DNA of 64,000 nt, from the NCBI GenBank assembly GCA_964585545.1, contig CAZPDT010000011.1:57732-121731 (forward strand), in the 5' to 3' direction. Both the position numbers and the translations under genes were made by a program. This stretch comes from Brumimicrobium sp964585545. Lineage in GTDB: Bacteria; Bacteroidota; Bacteroidia; Flavobacteriales_D; Crocinitomicaceae. The notes under the pieces are model-generated. The model was not told the DNA's origin, made no database searches, and was given only the letters and a program-made list of their open reading frames with translations. This document shows positions 53,019 to 62,233 of the stretch, piece after piece; the stretch's first letter is position 1, and each line of letters opens with the position of its first letter.

Positions 53019-53915
53019 ATGGCAGACATTAAACTATATCAAATTAAAGACGGACAAGCAACATCTAAATCTGTTGCAGATTTTAAATATGAAAGTGAAA
53101 TCCAAAAACTATGTGAACAAAACTTAGAAACATTTTTCGGAATTCGTTTTCTCGCATCTGAATACAGCACAGGAAATAAGCACAGAGGAAGAATAGATTC
53201 ATTAGGTATTGATGAAAATAATTGTCCTGTAATAATAGAGTACAAGCTAGTCAGCAAAGAGAACGTAATCAATCAAGGTCTTTTCTATTTGGATTGGTTA
53301 ATGGATCATCAAGCCAACTTCGAATTACTTTGCATGAAAGTATTGAAAAAAGAAGTTGAAGTAGACTGGTCTAATCCAAGATTAGTTTGCATAGCCAAAG
53401 ACTTCACAAGGTATGACGATTATGCCATAGGTCAAATAAACAGAAACATAGAATTAATCCGTTACCGCTTATTTGAAGGAGGGAATATCATATTTGAACA
53501 AGCAGGAACATCCCAAGTTCAAGACATATCAAAACCAACATCCCCAGGTATTACTAAATATCGAGACATGGAAGATGCCATAAGCGCATCATCTAGTGAA
53601 TTACTTTCTTTATACCAAGAATTAGAAAATTACATCCTTTCACTAGGAGACGATATTCAAAAGAAAGAACTCAAATACTACCACGCTTTTTCACGCATCA
53701 AGAACTTTGTCTGCGTCGAAATCCGCTCCAAAAAACAAGAATTAGTACTCTTCCTAAAACTCAACTACAACGAAATAGAAAACCCACCCAAAAACAGCCG
53801 AGACGTCTCCAACATAGGCCACTACGGAACAGGGGACACCGAAGTAACGATTAAGTCAATCGAAGAGTTAGAAGAGATTAAGGAGTTGATTGAGGAGTCT
53901 TATGAGAATGGGTGA
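53019..53915 (+). CDS. DUF91/NucS-like nuclease domain with DUF5655 C-terminal domain
   Basis: The 298-residue protein has an N-terminal restriction-endonuclease-like domain with RGRIDSLGIDENN and VIIEYK (D, E and K of a NucS/DUF91-type active site). A C-terminal DUF5655 domain follows, with YHAFSRIKNFVCVEIRSK and NIGHYGTGDTEV. Both are found together in proteins near restriction systems; the job is not known. It follows res by four bases, so it belongs to the operon. No methylase of its own is seen. Confidence 0.85.
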   Translation: MADIKLYQIKDGQATSKSVADFKYESEIQKLCEQNLETFFGIRFLASEYSTGNKHRGRIDSLGIDENNCPVIIEYKLVSKENVINQGLFYLDWLMDHQANFELLCMKVLKKEVEVDWSNPRLVCIAKDFTRYDDYAIGQINRNIELIRYRLFEGGNIIFEQAGTSQVQDISKPTSPGITKYRDMEDAISASSSELLSLYQELENYILSLGDDIQKKELKYYHAFSRIKNFVCVEIRSKKQELVLFLKLNYNEIENPPKNSRDVSNIGHYGTGDTEVTIKSIEELEEIKELIEESYENG

Positions 53916-53940
53916 ATTATAAATCTTATTTTTGTTTGAC

Positions 53941-54786
53941 ATGATAGAAGAAATAAATTAAATTTCAGCAATTAAAATCTTTAGTGAGACAGGTACTAAA
54001 GGCAGTTCCCCTCTATACGTACTGTGTGATGACTTCAAAAGATATTATGTTAAAACAACATCTAAAGATATCCCTAGAAGGGAGTTAATTAATGAGATCA
54101 TCTGTTCTTACTTTCTTAAAATCTGGGGGCTTAAGGTGCCCAATTTAGCTTTGGTCAAGATTGATAATGATGTTGTTGATGCATATGTTTCTGAAAATGG
54201 ATCTTTATCAAAAAGATATAAATCGTCATCCTTTGATGGTTATTTCGTTGGTTTTGAAGAGGTTACTCCAGCATTCGAGCTGGACAAATACATAGTCAGT
54301 TTAAAGAACAAGCATAAATGGAACCAATTTAATAATCCCCTTGATTTGATAAAAATTGGCATTTTTGATGCTTGGGTGTGTAACATGGATAGAATGCCTA
54401 AAAACCCAAATATACTTATACATTCAAACGGTGAAGGTTTTGATTTCATACCTATTGATAATGCAGCCTCATTCGCTTACATTTCAGACTACAAAAGACT
54501 TAATTCAGCAATATTACATTTGGAAGAAAATAAATTGATACTAAACATTCCTGTTGCAAGTTCAATTATTAAATTTGTTCCAGATAAAGGGTTACAAGAG
54601 TTAAATAAAGAAATCTTATTGTGCATTTCAAAATGTCAAGAATTTATGGATGATATTTTTAATCAGGTCCCGAGGGAATGGGGTTTCAGTAAGAAAGCTA
54701 GAGCAAAAGTTAAAGCACTTCTTGGGGATTATGAAAGAAATGTTGTAACTTCGAAGAGGTATTATCCGTATTTAAAGAAGAAATGA
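53941..54786 (+). pseudogene. HipA-like kinase with an in-frame stop near the start
   Basis: An ATG at 53941 opens MIEEIN, then TAA (53959-53961), then the frame is open to 54786. After the stop it encodes ISAIKIFSETGTKGSSPLYV, then the HipA-type kinase core: CNMDRMPKNPNILI with catalytic Asp and Asn, and FIPIDNAASF with the metal Asp. The region after 54136 is open from a GTG, but this removes the N-lobe. Either the gene has one recent nonsense change, or translation begins at a non-standard codon after the stop (such as ATT at 53962). It ends in an ATGA overlap with the next gene. Confidence 0.7.
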
Positions 54787-55655
54787 AAAGCTATTATAGT
54801 ATATTGAAATTTGTGAATAACTCGCTTAGTGGTGAGTATTTAGCTATTGGCCTAGTTGCCATATCAGGTAATGATGTTTTTTTTAGAACGTCAAATCAGA
54901 AACTTTCTTTAGCGCATAAGTTAAACCCGAATGCTCAAAATCTACTTAAGTTTTCTGTAAAGAAAATTAATAATTTTATCTGTAATGATATTAAAGACCA
55001 GAGTAGTAATCTTGTGAAGTTTGAGAAAGCATTGAGTATTGAATTATTGAATAGATTGTCAATTTATAATAATGGTATTGTGCAGTTTTCAAAACCTTCA
55101 ATGATTAACATGAAGTTTGATCAAAATACTTTTGATAGATTTTTTAATGATCTTATTGATGTGAATGACATAGTTCGAAAGAAAAAAAACAAGGTCTCAG
55201 AATTTAAATCAAAAATTTCAAAAGATTTATATGCTCCTTTAAAAGAGAAAATAAATGTTGATTACAAGTTAAAGAAAAAAGCCTTGCCATCTCTTTATTT
55301 TGATTTTCATTTTGATAGCATTGGATATAATGGTGCTCTTTACGCTTCAAAGGCTATTGACTTTAATAATCAGCAGGTAGCTTCTATTCGTCATGAACTT
55401 TCAAATTATGAGAGTATTATAAACCGTTTAGAAACATTCGCTGAAAAAAAAGGTATAATAGGTGATCATAGATTTTATGTTATATCTGATCCATACAAAG
55501 GAGAAAGTGCTTCATACATGGATATCTATGATATGTTAGAAGACAAAGGTAATATGCCTTATTTTAAATTAATTAATTCAAATAACGTTAGTGAAATTGT
55601 CAATATTATTAACAAAACTAATGCTTCTAAATTTTCAGATCTTTTGGAAGACTAA
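54783..55655 (+). CDS. DUF3037-like protein, partner of the HipA-like gene
   Basis: The 290-residue protein opens KSYYSILKFVNNSLSGEYLA, then IGLVAISGNDVFFRTS, which resembles the N-terminus of DUF3037 proteins. The rest (about residues 100-290) is helical and not recognised. DUF3037 genes commonly follow HipA-like kinase genes, and here the two overlap by four bases (ATGA). They may form a toxin-antitoxin-like or defence pair, which is inference. Confidence 0.65.
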   Translation: MKSYYSILKFVNNSLSGEYLAIGLVAISGNDVFFRTSNQKLSLAHKLNPNAQNLLKFSVKKINNFICNDIKDQSSNLVKFEKALSIELLNRLSIYNNGIVQFSKPSMINMKFDQNTFDRFFNDLIDVNDIVRKKKNKVSEFKSKISKDLYAPLKEKINVDYKLKKKALPSLYFDFHFDSIGYNGALYASKAIDFNNQQVASIRHELSNYESIINRLETFAEKKGIIGDHRFYVISDPYKGESASYMDIYDMLEDKGNMPYFKLINSNNVSEIVNIINKTNASKFSDLLED

Positions 55656-55687
55656 CTAGTTTTATTTAACCCCCGCTTCCAGCATCT

Positions 55688-55873
55688 TCATTTCTTTCGT
55701 TCCTCAATCCATTCAGTAACTTCCAGCTCCCCACAGGCAGAGCACTCCTTCATTCGTACCTCATTTCGTAACGCACAGCCATTTCCCCAACACACTTTTG
55801 GTACATAACTTCGTATAAATTGGTTCCAACTAAAGATTAATTCTGGAACAGGAAAAATTGAATTATAAGTGCT
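55688..55873 (-). pseudogene. Cysteine-rich (zinc-ribbon-like) mini-ORF without a normal start
   Basis: On the reverse strand, a 61-codon open frame between two stops encodes a protein-like sequence: IFPVPELIFSWNQFIRSYV, then VCWGNGCALRNEV, then MKECSACGELEV and EWIEERKK. The four Cys have spacing C-x4-C-x10-C-x2-C, as in zinc ribbons. There is no ATG, GTG or TTG before the middle; an ATT is the best-placed codon. It may be a small gene with a non-AUG start or a gene remnant at the island edge. Confidence 0.4.
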
Positions 55874-55901
55874 TTATAAAGAACAGGTGTATACTTAAAA
55901 A

Positions 55902-57278
55902 TTACCTTCCCATCAACCACTTCACAATCTTCAACTTTTTTGACGTATAAGGAGGATACTTCACCTTAGGGTCAAACCACGTTGCTTTACTTAAGATGCT
56001 TTTTTGATGACTAAAAGCATCAAACCCTGCCTTTCCATGGTAACTGCCCATCCCACTATTTCCAACACCTCCAAAAGGTAGTTTACTGTTTGCGATATGC
56101 ATTACGGTATCATTGATTGCTCCACCACCAAAAGAGACTTCGTTGATGATCCTATTTTTGTATTCCTTGTTGTTGGAAAACACGTAACAAGACAATGGTT
56201 TGGGTCGTTTTTTTACTTCGTTAATAGCCCAGTCTATGTTTTCATATGGGATTACAGGTAATAGAGGTCCAAAAATTTCTTCTTGCATTATTTTATCTTT
56301 AAAACTAATGTCTTTTAAAATTACAGGAGCAAAGTAACGGGAGTCTACATGGTGTTTACCAGAATAATAGATCTTTTCTTCGTCAATTAATCCTTGGAGT
56401 CTTTCATAATGTGCTGTATTGATAATTTGAGTGTAATTCTTGTTTTTATATGCAAAATCCATCGTAAAAATACGGTGCTTAAGCTTCTCTATAAAGTCTT
56501 CTTGTATGGAAGGATCAATAAGAATATAATCTGGAGCAATGCAGGTTTGACCAGCATTTAAAAATTTCCCCCATACAATCCGGTTGACGGCCAAATCGAG
56601 GTTGCAATCTTTAGCAACAAAAACAGGACTTTTTCCACCCAATTCTAATGTTACTGGGGTAAGGTGTTTTGCTGCTGCCTGATAAACAATGCGTCCTACC
56701 TTTGTGCTCCCTGTAAAGAAAATTTTGTCCCATTTTAATTCCAAGAGTGCAGTAGTGGTCTCGACAGCTCCTTCAACAACATGAAAAAATTGCTTTTTAA
56801 AGTTGGAATTAATTATTTTAGATAGTATTTGACTTGTTGCTGATGGCACTTCACTTGGTTTAATAACAACAGTGTTTCCAGCAGCAATAGCAGCAATAGC
56901 TGGAGCAATAGAGAGTTGAATGGGATAATTCCATGCCCCAATGACCAAACATGTACCCAAAGGCTCAGAATAGATATAACTTTTTCCTGGAAAATTGAGA
57001 AGGTTGGTTCCAACACGTTTTCTTTTTGCCCATTTTCCTACTTTTTTAATTGCCTCATCAATGTCGTTGTACAAAATTGCCAACTCGGTGGTATATGTAT
57101 CAAAATCAGACTTCTTAAAATCACCATAAATAGCTTCGTTAATTTGGGCCTCGTTGGTCTGTAATACCAATTTCAATTTCTTAAGTTGGTCTACTCTAAA
57201 ATTGATCTCCTTCGTGGCATTTGTCTCGAAATAACTGTTTTGTGTTTGAACTAATGTTTTTAAATCTTTTTTTTCCAT
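55902..57278 (-). CDS. Aldehyde dehydrogenase, ALDH3-like
   Basis: This 458-residue NAD(P)-dependent enzyme oxidises aldehydes to acids. It has FTGSTKVGR (cofactor), VTLELGGKSPVFV (general base Glu) and LNAGQTCIAPDYI with the catalytic Cys. The ending LPFGGVGNSGMGSYHGKAGF is typical of the class 3 subfamily, which includes fatty aldehyde dehydrogenases. The C-terminal residues are basic and hydrophobic. It follows the racemase gene on the same strand by 73 bases. Confidence 0.94.
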   Translation of the reverse strand: MEKKDLKTLVQTQNSYFETNATKEINFRVDQLKKLKLVLQTNEAQINEAIYGDFKKSDFDTYTTELAILYNDIDEAIKKVGKWAKRKRVGTNLLNFPGKSYIYSEPLGTCLVIGAWNYPIQLSIAPAIAAIAAGNTVVIKPSEVPSATSQILSKIINSNFKKQFFHVVEGAVETTTALLELKWDKIFFTGSTKVGRIVYQAAAKHLTPVTLELGGKSPVFVAKDCNLDLAVNRIVWGKFLNAGQTCIAPDYILIDPSIQEDFIEKLKHRIFTMDFAYKNKNYTQIINTAHYERLQGLIDEEKIYYSGKHHVDSRYFAPVILKDISFKDKIMQEEIFGPLLPVIPYENIDWAINEVKKRPKPLSCYVFSNNKEYKNRIINEVSFGGGAINDTVMHIANSKLPFGGVGNSGMGSYHGKAGFDAFSHQKSILSKATWFDPKVKYPPYTSKKLKIVKWLMGR

Positions 57279-57351
57279 TGTATAAAAATAAGATTATTAA
57301 TTCCATAACAAGTAAATCAATTGAGATGTTTACCCGTATCTTTTTTCGTCC

Positions 57352-58035
57352 TTATTTTTCGAGAATAAAGTGGACAGCCAACTCAATGTGTAATCCTGTT
57401 GTATCAATCAATTGAAAATCTGTTTCCTCTTGTTTTATTAGCATGGGCAATTCCGTACATCCCAACACCATAGCGTCAGCACCTTTTTCTTGAAGTGTTT
57501 TCATCTGTTTTAAAAAGTATGATTTTGCTTCTTCTGAAAAAATACCTTGTGTTAATTCTTTTGAAATATAATAGTGCACTTTATTAATATGTGTTTCATT
57601 GGGCAGTGTTATTTCAAGAGAATAATTGGATTTGATGTAGTTCTCTAAAAATTCTTTTTTTATTGTTGGTTTTGTTGCCAATAAACCTAAATTTTTAAAG
57701 CCGTTTTTTACAGCATAATCTCCAATAGCTTTACCGATATGAAGTATGGGCACATCAATTTGAGGTTGAACAAAATCATAGACCATGTGTGGCGTATTGG
57801 CACAAATTAATATTCCTTCGGCTCCCATAGATATGAGCTTTTTTGAAATAGAAAGGTACTCATTTTTAATTTTCTCTACATTACCAGATCGCATTATCGC
57901 AATATTTAAACTGTATAAAAGAAGTGTAGGATTCTGGTCACGCCCGATAACTTCGCCTACTCGTTCATTAATTTCCCGATAATAATCAATGGTTGAATGA
58001 TAAGATGTGCCCCCAATTAAGCCTAGTTTTTTCAT
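57352..58035 (-). CDS. Aspartate/glutamate racemase family protein
   Basis: This 227-residue protein is a cofactor-independent two-cysteine racemase. It opens KKLGLIGGTSYHSTIDYYREI and has the catalytic Cys pair in ILICANTPHMVYD and MVLGCTELPMLI. It resembles aspartate racemases (YgeA type) more than glutamate racemase MurI, though substrate is not certain. It is upstream of the aldehyde dehydrogenase gene. Confidence 0.9.
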   Translation of the reverse strand: MKKLGLIGGTSYHSTIDYYREINERVGEVIGRDQNPTLLLYSLNIAIMRSGNVEKIKNEYLSISKKLISMGAEGILICANTPHMVYDFVQPQIDVPILHIGKAIGDYAVKNGFKNLGLLATKPTIKKEFLENYIKSNYSLEITLPNETHINKVHYYISKELTQGIFSEEAKSYFLKQMKTLQEKGADAMVLGCTELPMLIKQEETDFQLIDTTGLHIELAVHFILEK

Positions 58036-58175
58036 TGTATTTTTTTATTTTGTGTGGTCTAATAGGGAGGGAAATTGTATGATTATCTATTAAAGTAAAT
58101 TTGTTCAATTTTTTCCTTCCCCATTATCAATTTCAAATCAATTAATTGACAATTTCTCCAATTCGTAATGGAACT

Positions 58176-58664
58176 CTATTTTTCGAAAAAAATACTCCAA
58201 ACTCCTCTTACTTCATTGTCTCGATATCCAGTCGCTTGATCTTCAGGATAAAGTTCAGCGAGTTCAGCTAAAACTTCAGGCTTTATTTCTTTATTTTTGA
58301 TCCCGTGACATTGTAGGCACATCTTATTGGTTAGAATAGGGTAATAAAAATGGACAAAATTACCATCAACCTCGACTTTGGGTTGAATTTCTTTACCTGT
58401 CTTTCCTTCTGCTACTAGAGATTTGAAATGTTTTATTTGCTTTAGCTCTTTTTTATTGGCTGTATTATTTGGATTTCTTGGTTGGTCACTTGCCCTTTTG
58501 ATTGTTGCATGATGGAGCGTACTCATGCTGTCCGTGAGTGGAATAGCTTGGATATTGCAGAAGTTAAGTGCATGTTCTGTCCCTCCGTCAGTAATGGCCG
58601 CTATAAGGTTTTTTCCTAAAGTTTGTTTTGTTGATATTGCATATTGAAAACCTAAAGATGTTTT
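58176..58664 (-). pseudogene. Tll0287-like (DUF3365) haem-binding protein, 5'-truncated
   Basis: The frame contains LGKNLIAAITDGGTEHALNF, CNIQAIPLTDS, RASDQPRNPNN and the c-type haem motif MCLQCHG, all typical of DUF3365/Tll0287-like exported proteins. The frame is open from a stop at 58665-58667, but the 46 codons before the internal ATG (58526) have no start codon, and the signal peptide and first part of the domain are missing. The lost 5' end lies next to an IS-end-like sequence at 58690. From 58526 only 116 residues could be made, without export signal. Confidence 0.78.
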
Positions 58665-58689
58665 TTATAAATTTGTAAATGGTAAATTA

Positions 58690-58716
58690 GGTAGTGTCGC
58701 ATTTGGTACTTGAACC
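58690..58716 (+). repeat. IS-end-like inverted repeat, left copy
   Basis: GGTAGTGTCGCATTTGGTAC continues into TTGAACC. The 21-base core TGTCGCATTT...TTGAAC occurs inverted at 62002-62022 with three differences. It abuts the truncated haem-protein gene. Confidence 0.5.
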
Positions 58717-58768
58717 TGCCGCCCTGAATGTAGAATATTAAAATTTTGAGGTTTGATTTTATTTATAT

Positions 58769-58776
58769 ATATTTGG
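58769..58776 (+). promoter_or_regulatory. Promoter -7 element (TATATTTG) for the type IX substrate gene
   Basis: Exact TAnnTTTG match, 47 bases before the ATG at 58824. Confidence 0.6.
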
Positions 58777-58823
58777 CCTTTAGAAAACCGAACATCAGAT
58801 ATGTATCTAATCAATTTAATAGC

Positions 58824-60818
58824 ATGAAAAGTATTGCTGTATCAATAGCAGTTCTTTTTTTTAGTACCATTTGGTCTCAAAATCCAAACGCTTCTTTTAA
58901 CCTATCAGATATAGAAATTTGTGCTGGTGAATCTATTACTTTTACGGATAACTCTACAAGTTCAGGGAACATATCTTCTTGGGATTGGACTTTTAACGGA
59001 GGATCTCCTGCAACAGCAACTACAGCAGGGACACACACTATTTACTTTTATTATGGTGGGGTTTTTCCAATAAAGCTGAAGATAGGTGATGATAATGGCA
59101 ACTTTGATGATACAATAATTTCAGTAACTGTTCATCAAAATCCAACTGCTTACGCCACAAATAATGGACCGCTTTGTTCGGGAAAATCGGTCACTCTTTC
59201 CTCATCTTCAGGTGGTACTGGAAATATATATACTTGGTCGGGACCGAATGGATTTTCAGCTTCTTCAAAGGATGTAACAATACCCTATATTACCATCTCA
59301 CAATTTGGCACTTATACTGTAGAGATTGAAAATCAATACGGTTGCACTTCAACAGCGGGCACAGATGTTCTTATTGCAGACGGACCTGATTTAGTTATGA
59401 GTGGAACCGATGTAACCTGTTATGAAGCTACAGATGGAATTGCTTCAGTGAATGCGTCAAACGGATCTCAACCCTATTTCTATACTTGGTATCCATCTGG
59501 TTCAAATACTTATATTGCTACTAATCTTTCAGCGGGCATGCATTATGTAAGTGTGTTAGATGGTAATAATTGTTTGTCTAAAGACAGTATTCTCATCACA
59601 GAACCTTCAGAAATAGTTCTCAACTCAAGTTCTACTCCATCGCAATGTTATATAGACGATGGGTCAGCTACAGTTACGGCTTCTGGAGGTAATTCGGGCT
59701 ATTCATATTCTTGGTATCCTCTTGGTGGGAGTAATGCTACAACAACTTCTTTAGGACCAGGTGAATATATAGTTACAGTGGAAGATATGAATGGGTGTGA
59801 AAAGAATGATACTGTTCTTATAGATGTTATTAACGAACCCGTTTTAAGTGTTATCGATAGTTCAAACATCACTTGCCATGGTAAAAATGATGGATACATC
59901 GAGGCAACGATTAATGGAGGTACACCGAATTATTCCTACAACTGGTTGCCTTCAATAGGGGATACTAATGTAGCTTCGGGACTACCAGCGGGAGATTATT
60001 TAGTGTATGGTGTAGACGATAATGGTTGTGAAACAGATACAATAAAGGTAACTATATCAGAACCAGATAGCCTTATTGTAGATACAACTACGATTGGAAC
60101 AACCTGTGGTTATTCTAATGGTGAAATTATTTTAAGTGTTTCTGGAGGTACAGGGAATTACTCTTACCTGTGGAGTAATAATATGAATGCCTCTAATAGT
60201 GCACAAAACCTGAGCGTTGGAACATATAATGTTGTAGTGTCTGACTCTATGGGGTGTTCTCGAAGTTTAGATATTAATATTAATGTAGAAGAGCCCTTTA
60301 ATATTGATATCACACCAGAAACAGCTACAATACACAAGGGGGATAGTGTGAGTGTAAATGTAATTGTTGATCCAAACATCAACATTGGGAATATTTCTTG
60401 GACACCAACAGATGGCTTAAGTTGTAATAATTGTTTTGACCCTACAATAACTCCTTCTGACACATCCTATTATGTTGCTGAAGTTACAAGTACGGATGGA
60501 TGCTCATCAAAAGACAGTGTTTTAATTGTAGTAAAATTTCCATGTGGTGATGTTTTCGTTCCTACGATATTTTCTCCAGACGGTGATGGTGTCAATGATT
60601 TTGAATGCATAAAAGGAAGGTGCATAACTTCCTGCGATTTTACTATTTTTAATCGATGGGGTGAGGCTGTTTTTCAAACTACCGATAATAAGGAATGCTG
60701 GGATGGAACCTATAAAGGGAAAATGGTAGAATCAGGTGTCTATGTATACAAGTTAATTGTAGAAAGAGAAGATGGGGAAAAGGTCAATAAAACAGGAAAT
60801 ATAACTGTAGTAAGATGA
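58824..60818 (+). CDS. Secreted type IX substrate with PKD and SprB repeats and gliding-type C-terminal domain
   Basis: This 664-residue protein has a signal sequence ending IWSQ, a PKD domain at about 25-110 (GESITFTDNS, SWDWTFNGG), an Ig-like segment, then four SprB-type repeats from about residue 195 to 490 (for example CYEATDGIASVNASNGSQPY and CHGKNDGYIEATINGG). The end is the gliding-motility-associated (type B) signal: PTIFSPDGDGVNDF, FTIFNRWGEAVFQT and WDGTYKGK...YVYKL. Such proteins pass through the type IX system to the cell surface. It overlaps the PorP/SprF gene by four bases. An earlier TTG gives no signal peptide. Confidence 0.92.
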   Translation: MKSIAVSIAVLFFSTIWSQNPNASFNLSDIEICAGESITFTDNSTSSGNISSWDWTFNGGSPATATTAGTHTIYFYYGGVFPIKLKIGDDNGNFDDTIISVTVHQNPTAYATNNGPLCSGKSVTLSSSSGGTGNIYTWSGPNGFSASSKDVTIPYITISQFGTYTVEIENQYGCTSTAGTDVLIADGPDLVMSGTDVTCYEATDGIASVNASNGSQPYFYTWYPSGSNTYIATNLSAGMHYVSVLDGNNCLSKDSILITEPSEIVLNSSSTPSQCYIDDGSATVTASGGNSGYSYSWYPLGGSNATTTSLGPGEYIVTVEDMNGCEKNDTVLIDVINEPVLSVIDSSNITCHGKNDGYIEATINGGTPNYSYNWLPSIGDTNVASGLPAGDYLVYGVDDNGCETDTIKVTISEPDSLIVDTTTIGTTCGYSNGEIILSVSGGTGNYSYLWSNNMNASNSAQNLSVGTYNVVVSDSMGCSRSLDININVEEPFNIDITPETATIHKGDSVSVNVIVDPNINIGNISWTPTDGLSCNNCFDPTITPSDTSYYVAEVTSTDGCSSKDSVLIVVKFPCGDVFVPTIFSPDGDGVNDFECIKGRCITSCDFTIFNRWGEAVFQTTDNKECWDGTYKGKMVESGVYVYKLIVEREDGEKVNKTGNITVVR

Positions 60819-61933
60819 TTTTTCAAAATAATGAAATAAACAAGATCAAAATAGTTGTTTTGGGATTGCTCATTCTGTTTTCATTTCCCTTGAAAGCACA
60901 GGATGTTCATTTTTCCCAATTGGAATATTCACCACTTACTTTTAACCCTGCTTTAGCAGGAGCAAATAACGATTTAAAGGTAAGTGCAAGTTACAGAAAT
61001 CAATGGCAGAGTGTTGTCACTCCTTATCAAACTATTGGTGCTTCCTTTGATATGCGCCTCAATACCAAAGTAAAAAGGAGGAGACGTATTTATGGATCCA
61101 ACAGAAAAAAAGTACATATTGCAATAGGGGCTGATTTTTTTAATGACAAGGCAGGAAATACACGTATGACAACAAACCACTTGAATATCCATTTTGCAAC
61201 TCATGTTTTATTGGGAGCACGACATTCTTTGGGATTGGGGATTTATGGAGGATACCAACAACGTTCTTTAAGTCCAGCAGAGGGTCAGTGGGGCAATCAA
61301 TACGATGGCTTTAAATATGATCCAAACCTTCCAAGTGGACAAAGTTTCGGATCTACTTCCTTTGGCGCTTTTGATGCAGGAGCAGGATTACTTTATTCAT
61401 ACAATTTAGGCAACTCAAGAACAGGAAGTAATGACAATAAGCTCATTAATATTGGTGCTGCTGTTTATCATGTTAATCGTCCTAAATATTCATTTATTAA
61501 CCTCTCAAATGAACAATTGTACATGCGTTTCACGGGTTTTGTAAATGCTTCAATTGGTATTTATAATACGCCATTTATTGTAGTGCCCGAAATCTATTAT
61601 CAACAGCAAGAAAATACACGAGAAATCCTCTTAGGTTTGTATTGGAAATTTATTGTTAAAAAAGCTTCGCGCAGAACCAGTTTTTTCAAGCAAACGATAT
61701 TGGGCTTAGGGGTGTTTTATCGGAACAATGATGCGTTGATAGCCAAGGCATTATTGGAATGGAATGGGTTCGGTTTAGGTCTTGCTTATGATTTTAATTT
61801 ACTTAATTCTTTATCTACAGCTTCAAATTCAAGAGGAGGATTCGAAGTAGCACTCAAATGGGTGATCCCGAATTTAAATGGATCAGGTCGTATTAAAAAT
61901 CGTACCCGATACAAGTCTCGTAGAAGACAGTAA
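60815..61933 (+). CDS. PorP/SprF family type IX secretion membrane protein (copy 2)
   Basis: This 372-residue protein has a signal sequence ending LKAQ and opens DVHFSQLEYSPLTFNPALA, then SASYRNQWQSVVTPYQTIGA. It ends with a strand FEVALKWVIPN and a basic tail. The family works in attachment or secretion of SprB-like adhesins. The start overlaps the stop of the substrate gene (ATGA), so the pair is translated together. Compared with copy 1 at 34554 it has a longer basic loop (VKRRRRIYGSNRKK) and C-terminal tail. Confidence 0.92.
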   Translation: MIFQNNEINKIKIVVLGLLILFSFPLKAQDVHFSQLEYSPLTFNPALAGANNDLKVSASYRNQWQSVVTPYQTIGASFDMRLNTKVKRRRRIYGSNRKKVHIAIGADFFNDKAGNTRMTTNHLNIHFATHVLLGARHSLGLGIYGGYQQRSLSPAEGQWGNQYDGFKYDPNLPSGQSFGSTSFGAFDAGAGLLYSYNLGNSRTGSNDNKLINIGAAVYHVNRPKYSFINLSNEQLYMRFTGFVNASIGIYNTPFIVVPEIYYQQQENTREILLGLYWKFIVKKASRRTSFFKQTILGLGVFYRNNDALIAKALLEWNGFGLGLAYDFNLLNSLSTASNSRGGFEVALKWVIPNLNGSGRIKNRTRYKSRRRQ

Positions 61934-62001
61934 TCCTAGTTTTTTAGGTTAAATAATGGCTGGTTGGAAATACAACAATATTCAAATTGATTCTATAGTA
62001 A

Positions 62002-62042
62002 GTTCAATTAGTAAATGCGACAAAAGTAGTACTTAATTGAAC
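62002..62042 (-). repeat. IS-end-like inverted repeat, right copy, with its own hairpin
   Basis: The reverse strand of 62002-62022 repeats the core at 58690-58716. The copy also forms a hairpin GTTCAATTA / TAATTGAAC across 62002-62042. The two copies face each other around the type IX pair. Confidence 0.5.
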
Positions 62043-62106
62043 TTTTCTTAAACATAAAAGTTATTCTGAGGATTTTTTGACCTCCTTAAAAAGGTCAAAT
62101 AAAATA

Positions 62107-62233
62107 GTGGATATTTCAAAAGCGTAGAAAATGTATGGCGCTGAAAATGAGAACGAAATGAGCATACTAAAGTATGTGATTGAGTTCAAAATTTGTCAAT
62201 ATTGTAGCAGTTCTGCAGTTTTGAGACATCCAC
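62107..62233. mobile_element. MITE-like 127-bp inverted-repeat element
   Basis: The left end GTGGATATTTCAAAAGC is matched by the reverse complement of the right end, GTGGATGTCTCAAAACTGC, with a few differences. The interior has a short perfect palindrome CATACTAAAGTATG. It is unrelated to the elements at 27451 and 28725. No transposase is present. Confidence 0.55.

Noticed and set aside
53019..53915. Considered as a second type II restriction enzyme
   Set aside because: No partner methylase is present, and the DUF5655 domain and operon position fit an accessory nuclease-like protein better.
58695..58725. Possible tRNA T-arm remnant (GGTTCAAGTACC on the reverse strand)
   Set aside because: The stem pairing is too weak and no acceptor or anticodon arm is present; the similarity to the inverted copy at 62002 explains it better.
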